From Eutypa lata (Eukaryota; Ascomycota; Sordariomycetes; Xylariales; Diatrypaceae), in contig JAKULF010000001.1 of NCBI GenBank assembly GCA_022661535.1, forward strand, positions 3,162,001 to 3,226,000: a stretch of 64,000 nucleotides of DNA. Direction: 5' to 3'. The translations under genes were made by a program, and so were the position numbers. Shown piece by piece: positions 59,123 through 64,000 of this stretch. The notes under the pieces are model-generated. The model had not been told where the DNA came from. It worked only from the letters and a program-made list of their open reading frames with translations, and ran no database searches. Positions within the stretch are counted from its first letter, which is position 1. Every line of letters begins with the position of its first letter.

Positions 59123-60884
59123 CTAGGTCCTAACAAGAACCTCCCCAATACCCATCTCCAGTAGCTTGTTGCCCACAAGCAGGAAAAAGTAATCAGCGTA
59201 CACCAGCCCATGGTTAGCCCACCTGCGTGGGGCAAACTCGTAGTTATTGATCGTAGCACCGTTCAGTATCGTCTCAGCGCCATCTCCCATCTCAGTCCTC
59301 ATCGTCTTCTGGTGGCCCAAACTCCCCATCTCGGGCGTATCGATGAACTCGTCGCCTGCTACGAACCTAGCCGGAGGAGTATTGACGTGCGACGCGCAAA
59401 CCGCTCTCACGATCCGCAGTGCATGCTGTAGATAGGCGCTCTGCCGCCCAGCCGCGGTCTCAGCTTCGTGAATCAGGAGCATGCCGTAGCTAGCGATCAC
59501 AGCCGCGCTCGTATCCGTAGGCTGCGGCTCATCTTTTGACGCCTGGAAGTCCCATGGCGGCACACCGCTAGCGGGTAGGTGTTCTACAAAATAGTCTGCG
59601 CAGGCCTTGGCCGTCTCGAGGAAGGAGTTGTCCTGGGTCCATCCGTACGTCTGCGCGAAGCCCGCGATCGCCCAGGCTTGGCCCCGCGACCAGCACGAAT
59701 CGTCCGCGTACCCCTGGTTCGTTATAGACGATTTGATGGCACCACTCGCCGGGTCGAATACTACGACGTGCGCGGTCGAGGCGTCGGCTCGGACATGGGA
59801 TAATTGGCTTTTCTTAGCGTGGTTCAACGCTATGGCGTACATGTTATCGTCTTTCAGTCGCGCGGCGGCCCAGAAGAGCATGTCGAGATTCATCATGTTG
59901 TCCTATGAGCCGCGTTAAACAAACCTTTCTTAACCCTAGTCGTGTCCTTCGACTTATAACGTGTTCCCTTAACTTACTATAATAACCAAGAAGTCCTTGT
60001 CTAGATCGGTAAATGAATATCTCTTGGTAACGCATACATCCCATGATCTTATGCATCCTACTGCCGGGCTGTATCGACCCGCCAGGCTTTTTGCTGCCGT
60101 GATCACGGTATCGTAGCCCCTAGTGTCATTTTGGAGTTCCCACGCCGCCCGCGCCCAGGGCACAATCATGAATCCGAGATCGTGCGTATACGTCAATGTT
60201 GCGTTCGGATAGAGGCTTGCCGTCCACCATTTGCACGCGAACCTGCTTTGGGTGTTCGTAAACCAGTTCGAAAAGGATCTGCCGTCTGATAATAAAAAAA
60301 GAACTTACTCTAGCTGGAGCTCATGCGGTTCGGGCTCTGTAGGCGACAAACCCATGCGCCGGACCTTGTGGGTATATTTGCGCCGCCGCTCGAGGAGGAG
60401 ATATAAACATCCCGGGAAGAAGCCAGACGTCCAGAATTCAAGCTCGCGATACACGTAGCCTACGCCCCCGGGCTTCGTGTATTCTGGGAACAGCACGGGC
60501 GGAGTTGACTATATCAGGGTCAATGAAAGCATTGGGGATGAATTTACACGCTAAGGGATAACCTACTCTGGAAAATGCTCTCTCAGCCACCCCCCAGATC
60601 TTGGCGAACACGTTCGCGGAGTACAGTTCTTGGAAATCTCGCGATGCTGAGTTGGGAATTAGAGAGGGTTCCGATCCAGGCAACCCCTTCGCACTATGGA
60701 TCTCCCGAGTCTGCTCCTGACTATCTCGAGAGGTTCGAGGACGTTTCTGTCACAGTAAATTATTAGATCGACTCCTTATTGCATAGATATGTACAGGACC
60801 AACCAAAGGTCTACCGTCCTCATGTGAAGGATCCATCCCATTCGAGTTCCCCGAGACGAGTGAGTTTTCTATCGTTGTCGGCAT
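59123..60884 (-). CDS. Glycoside hydrolase family 88 (unsaturated glucuronyl/galacturonyl hydrolase)
   Basis: Removes the delta-4,5-unsaturated uronic acid left at the end of oligosaccharides by polysaccharide lyases. Sure exons: one ending at 60567, then 60508-60309, 60278-59978 and 59902-59123. Family blocks are LYSANVFAKIWG, YVYRELEFWTSGFFPG, FACKWWTASLY, THDLGFMIVPWA, VGCIRSWD, DFLVIIDNMMNLDMLFWAA and NQGYADDSCWSRGQAWAI; the conserved Asp residues of the last two are expected in catalysis. There is no signal peptide, so it is probably intracellular. The 5' end is uncertain. An ATG at 60884 with exon to 60815 and a weak GAG acceptor before 60724 gives a plausible N-terminus, but other starts are possible. 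It is divergent from the lyase-like gene and convergent with the regulator. Confidence 0.88.
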
Positions 60885-61513
60885 AGTATCTGCTGAGAGT
60901 GAAGCTTTGCATGTGTCTAGAATTTAGCTCTTAGGGAGATATAGTGTGAAGTTAAATAACACCCGCCGCAGGAGGCTACTGCGAGTCACTTGTCAGTAGT
61001 CCGCAGGCATGCAATGCAGGCAAGCAGGGACGGTTAAAGGTTGGCATCTTGCTACATACGTATGTAGGTAGCCGGGTAACCCTGGGCCATGCAAAGACTT
61101 TCAGATGCTAGATCAGACCCGGGACTTCGGCCAATATCGCAAGAATTCTCCGGTGTCACACAGCCGCTAGGGAGTGAGATCCGACCGTAGCCCCCACCTC
61201 GTCATCGGGCGACCACCCGGTACTTAGGCCGGAGCTCCGTTCTATAAATTAAATACTACTGATTAGGTTAGCCCTGATATTTTGTTCTGTGGTGGGTCTG
61301 GGGGACAATGTGGAGAACCCCACGGGGATACCTACCCTTACATACCAATAACAAAAAAGGGGTAAGGGTCAATCCATGCTTTCGCGACAACTCTTATATT
61401 GTTCATCATGTGAGAAGGAGGTTGTTTCTGATGGGCAAGCGACGATATGTGGCATAGCAGATTAACCTTTTTGAACGAATGAAATAAGCGACAATCTCGC
61501 ATGATCACGAGCC
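60885..61513. promoter_or_regulatory. Divergent promoter of the GH88 and lyase-like genes
   Basis: About 630 bases between the two start codons. It contains the perfect 16-bp palindrome CTACATACGTATGTAG (61052-61067). It also contains the inverted CGG pair CGGAGCTCCG (61230-61239), a form bound by many Zn2Cys6 dimers, and a TATAAA at 61243-61248 just after it, about 270 bases before the lyase-like gene's ATG. These are sequence matches; binding is inference. Confidence 0.45.
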
Positions 61514-63046
61514 ATGTCGGCTCATATCGTTGTATCCATCATCTTCCTTCTATTCTCGCCCGCCATAGTGGCGACGGGTGGTCTCAACGGACTCCCTGTT
61601 CTGAATGGAATCATCCCAACAGTCTCTTCATTTCCAGGAATGAAGAGCAGGATAGGTCAATTCGTTCACCCCGGAATCTGGCATACGCACGATGACCTAG
61701 AACGTATGAGGCTCGGTGTCGAGAGGGACGAGGAACCCTACGCATCGGCATTTCGAAATTTCAGCGCCGATGCATATTCTGCTTCTAATGTGAGCCCTCA
61801 TCCAAAGTTTTCTTGTTCTCATCTTACACGTGAGCTAGTATACGATGCAAGGACCTAAGCAGGTCATATGCCGGGGCCCTTGCACGAATTATACTACGTT
61901 CTCGAACGACGTTCGTGCGGCGTGGCAAAACTCTCTTATGTGGTATATCACCAGGGACCAAGGCCATTGGGAGAAAGCCACTACCATTCTGGACGCCTGG
62001 GGCTCGAACTTGATAGACGTTATCGGTACCGATGCGTCCCTTCTTGTTGCTTTAGATGGTGATCTTCTCGTGAATGCGGCTGAGATCATGAGATGGGAGG
62101 GTGGATGGGTGGAGCAAGGGGCAAAAGCATCAGGGACTTCGGGATTTTCAAACCAGCTCTACTGGCTATTTGCAAGACAGTCCATCATAATCGGCCAGGC
62201 CAACTATGGCTTAGCAAGCATCAAAGCGCTCCTTTCATTTGCGGTGTACCTCGATGATGTGTCTATGGTAAGAGAAGGTATAGAGTATCCTGAATCTTAA
62301 TGGTAGCTGACATCTTTGGTCTACTTTCAAGTACAACTACGCTCTCAATGCCTATCAAAACGACCTCTGCGCAGGTGTTCTAGGAAACTGGGATACGGAA
62401 ACAGGTCAAGGCTCTGAGACTGGTAGGGATCAGGGACATGCGACGACTGCGCTTGGTTGGGCAGCCGAGGCGGCTCGTGTCGTTCAGTCTCAGGGGCACG
62501 ACATCTACTCGCTCCACGACAACCTAATACTCAAGGGAGCTGAATATACAGCGAAGTATAACCTCGGATACGAGGTTCCCTACGACCCAAAGTTCTACCG
62601 GTGCGAGGCAATTCTGGTTAACGGCCCTTGGGATGCGCCTTCGAACATCAGTAGGGGTGCTGCGAGTGGACCACATGTTTGGGATGTAAGTCATCTTAAT
62701 CGATCAGGCATATTGGAACAGGAAAAGCTGATGGTGATGCTGCAGATCATTTATCATCAATATGTGGCGAAGAGAGGCCTTGAGGCGCCGTACGTATCGG
62801 AGGCCAAATTGGCTCATGATGCAGCTGGAGGGGAACAGACTGGTCAGTATATTGCCTACGTGGAACCAAGTTTTAGTCCATGCTAACAGTCCCATAGGGA
62901 ACGGGAAGCTTTCAACTGACCATCCAATGTGGGGGGACCTCATCTGGTCGTACCCAGGGAAGGGGAAATACCTCAACGATGATAATCGCACGATCTGGGG
63001 CGGTGGGCGCATAGGTGTGAACGGCAGTGGAAATCATAACTCTTAG
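61514..63046 (+). CDS. Secreted alginate-lyase-superfamily protein (polysaccharide lyase-like)
   Basis: Probably cuts a uronate-containing polysaccharide by beta-elimination outside the cell. Five exons: 61514-61789, 61839-62267, 62332-62685, 62746-62842 and 62898-63046, giving 434 residues. The signal peptide is MSAHIVVSIIFLLFSPAIVA. An alpha/alpha-barrel type fold is suggested by repeated helices. Family-type blocks are HPGIWHTHDDLERMR, the DLLVNAAEIMRW helix, SNQLYWLFARQ and ETGRDQGHATTALGWAAEAA, whose Arg, Gln and His resemble the active-site strip of alginate-lyase-domain proteins. Several N-x-S/T sites fit secretion. The true substrate is unknown. It is divergent from GH88, which would act on its unsaturated products. 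Confidence 0.82.
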
Positions 63047-63440
63047 TCAAGTTATTGGTGAATAAAAGCCAGGGAAGTTTTGTTACATCCTTATTGAATA
63101 GCTGGTCCGCATATTGTTGGGCCAAAGACTTTATTACAATAGTTTCGGATTAGTACAAACAGTGATAAAAGTACCTATCGTCATGGTGACTATTTTCTTT
63201 GCATGCTTACATACAATAAAGGGTGTATCTTCTCTTCGTTATTATAACACAATTAATGACATAAGCAGAGAGTTCCGGAGACTGAACTAATCATCTGTAA
63301 ATGGGAAAAAGGGAATCAAGGTGGATGATATCTACAAAAAGATGTTATGCGATGATAGACGTCAATTTTCAGCAATATCAGTTGATACCGTAGGCATAAG
63401 TCGACAGTTGTAGTTATGGCCATTAACATTATATGTCTCA
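63047..63440. other. Intergenic between convergent genes
   Basis: 3' flanks of the lyase-like gene (+) and of the alpha-galactosidase gene (-). Nothing else seen. Confidence 0.5.
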
Positions 63441-64000
63441 TCAAGATGCCTGGCAAGACATAAGTAGGACCTTCGTCTGGTGCACAGCAACGTCCTCTAA
63501 GCATATATCGTCTGTAAAATCTCCTAACTCCTTTTCATCCCACACATCCCTAATTGACACAGACGTACCATTACAAAATAAGTCTAAACTGGGCAAACCA
63601 CTCAAGCTCAAGTCGATATTTGTTGTTTTGTTTCCATAGTTCAGTGCCAATGCAACGTATTGTTGGCTAAGTGGGCCTCCCCAAACTTGAATTGATCCCT
63701 CAGTAGATAACTCGGGGATATACGTAGCCGCAACGCCCAACTCGTCCTGGGATATGGCGATGATCTCTTTGTTTAGCAGGATGGACAGCGAAGTTTCCGA
63801 GACATTCGTGATATCAGCACCAATAATCAGCGGGGACTTAAGGGCAGCCCAGAATGAGAAATGGGTCTGCTCTTCGAATTCGTTCATTGTGTAGGTGCCG
63901 ACCTCTAACATGTCCATATCAGCTATTGGGAAAGTTAGCGGGGTTTGCTATTGCCCATCTGTAAACTATACATGACCTTACCCCAAGATCCCGGCTTCTG
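63441..64000 (-). CDS. Alpha-galactosidase, GH27, C-terminal part (runs off the window)
   Basis: Hydrolyses terminal alpha-galactosyl residues. The last exon is 63922-63441. The end of the previous exon (64000-63982) joins it over a 59-nt intron with a CTAAC branch site to give PGSWADMDMLEVG, the GH27 block that carries the general acid/base Asp. EEQTHFSFWAALKSPLIIGADI follows, also typical. After that is a short beta-sandwich C-terminal domain (YVALALNYG, RDVWDEKELGDF). The N-terminal catalytic half lies beyond the right edge, so signal peptide and start cannot be seen. The gene is convergent with the lyase-like gene, at the end of a run of carbohydrate-related genes. Confidence 0.88.

Overview
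The window looks like nuclear DNA of a filamentous ascomycete (Pezizomycotina, probably Sordariomycete-like; the class is inference). Almost every gene needs short GT-AG introns, about 48 to 160 nt, with CTAAC or CTGAC branch sites. The families are typical of these fungi: a Zn(II)2Cys6 regulator, a Pth11-like seven-helix protein, a highly reducing polyketide synthase (PKS), a type-B esterase and a GH88 enzyme. I saw no rRNA, CRISPR array or convincing tRNA. Exon joins below were chosen by hand so that phase, splice signals and family motifs agree; no transcript data were available.

Left part (1-11.7 kb), core-like: a partial unknown gene, a small Gly/Val-repeat protein, an NAD-dependent epimerase-like protein, cytosolic leucyl-tRNA synthetase (six exons) and a membrane protein with a low-complexity tail.

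Middle part (14.5-46.5 kb), accessory-like and gene-poor: a short-chain dehydrogenase with an inverted copy of its tail just downstream, an alpha-oxoamine synthase, a Pth11-like receptor, an aldehyde dehydrogenase, a 584-residue membrane protein of unknown role and an HNH nuclease-like protein. These are followed by the wreck of a highly reducing PKS (34.4-37.1 kb), a trans-enoylreductase-type dehydrogenase and a secreted esterase. The intact enzymes around the dead PKS may be what remains of a secondary-metabolite cluster.

Right part (48.6-64 kb): a small secreted protein gene broken by an in-frame stop, and a 104-residue alpha/beta-barrel-like protein. Then comes a compact set that could work as a saccharide-use locus: a Dal5-type transporter (with 13-nt and 11-nt microexons), a divergent Zn2Cys6 regulator, a GH88 unsaturated uronyl hydrolase, a divergent secreted alginate-lyase-like enzyme and a GH27 alpha-galactosidase running off the window. 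A lyase would cut uronate polymers, GH88 would remove the unsaturated end sugar, and the transporter and regulator would serve uptake and induction. That link is inferred from gene content and order.
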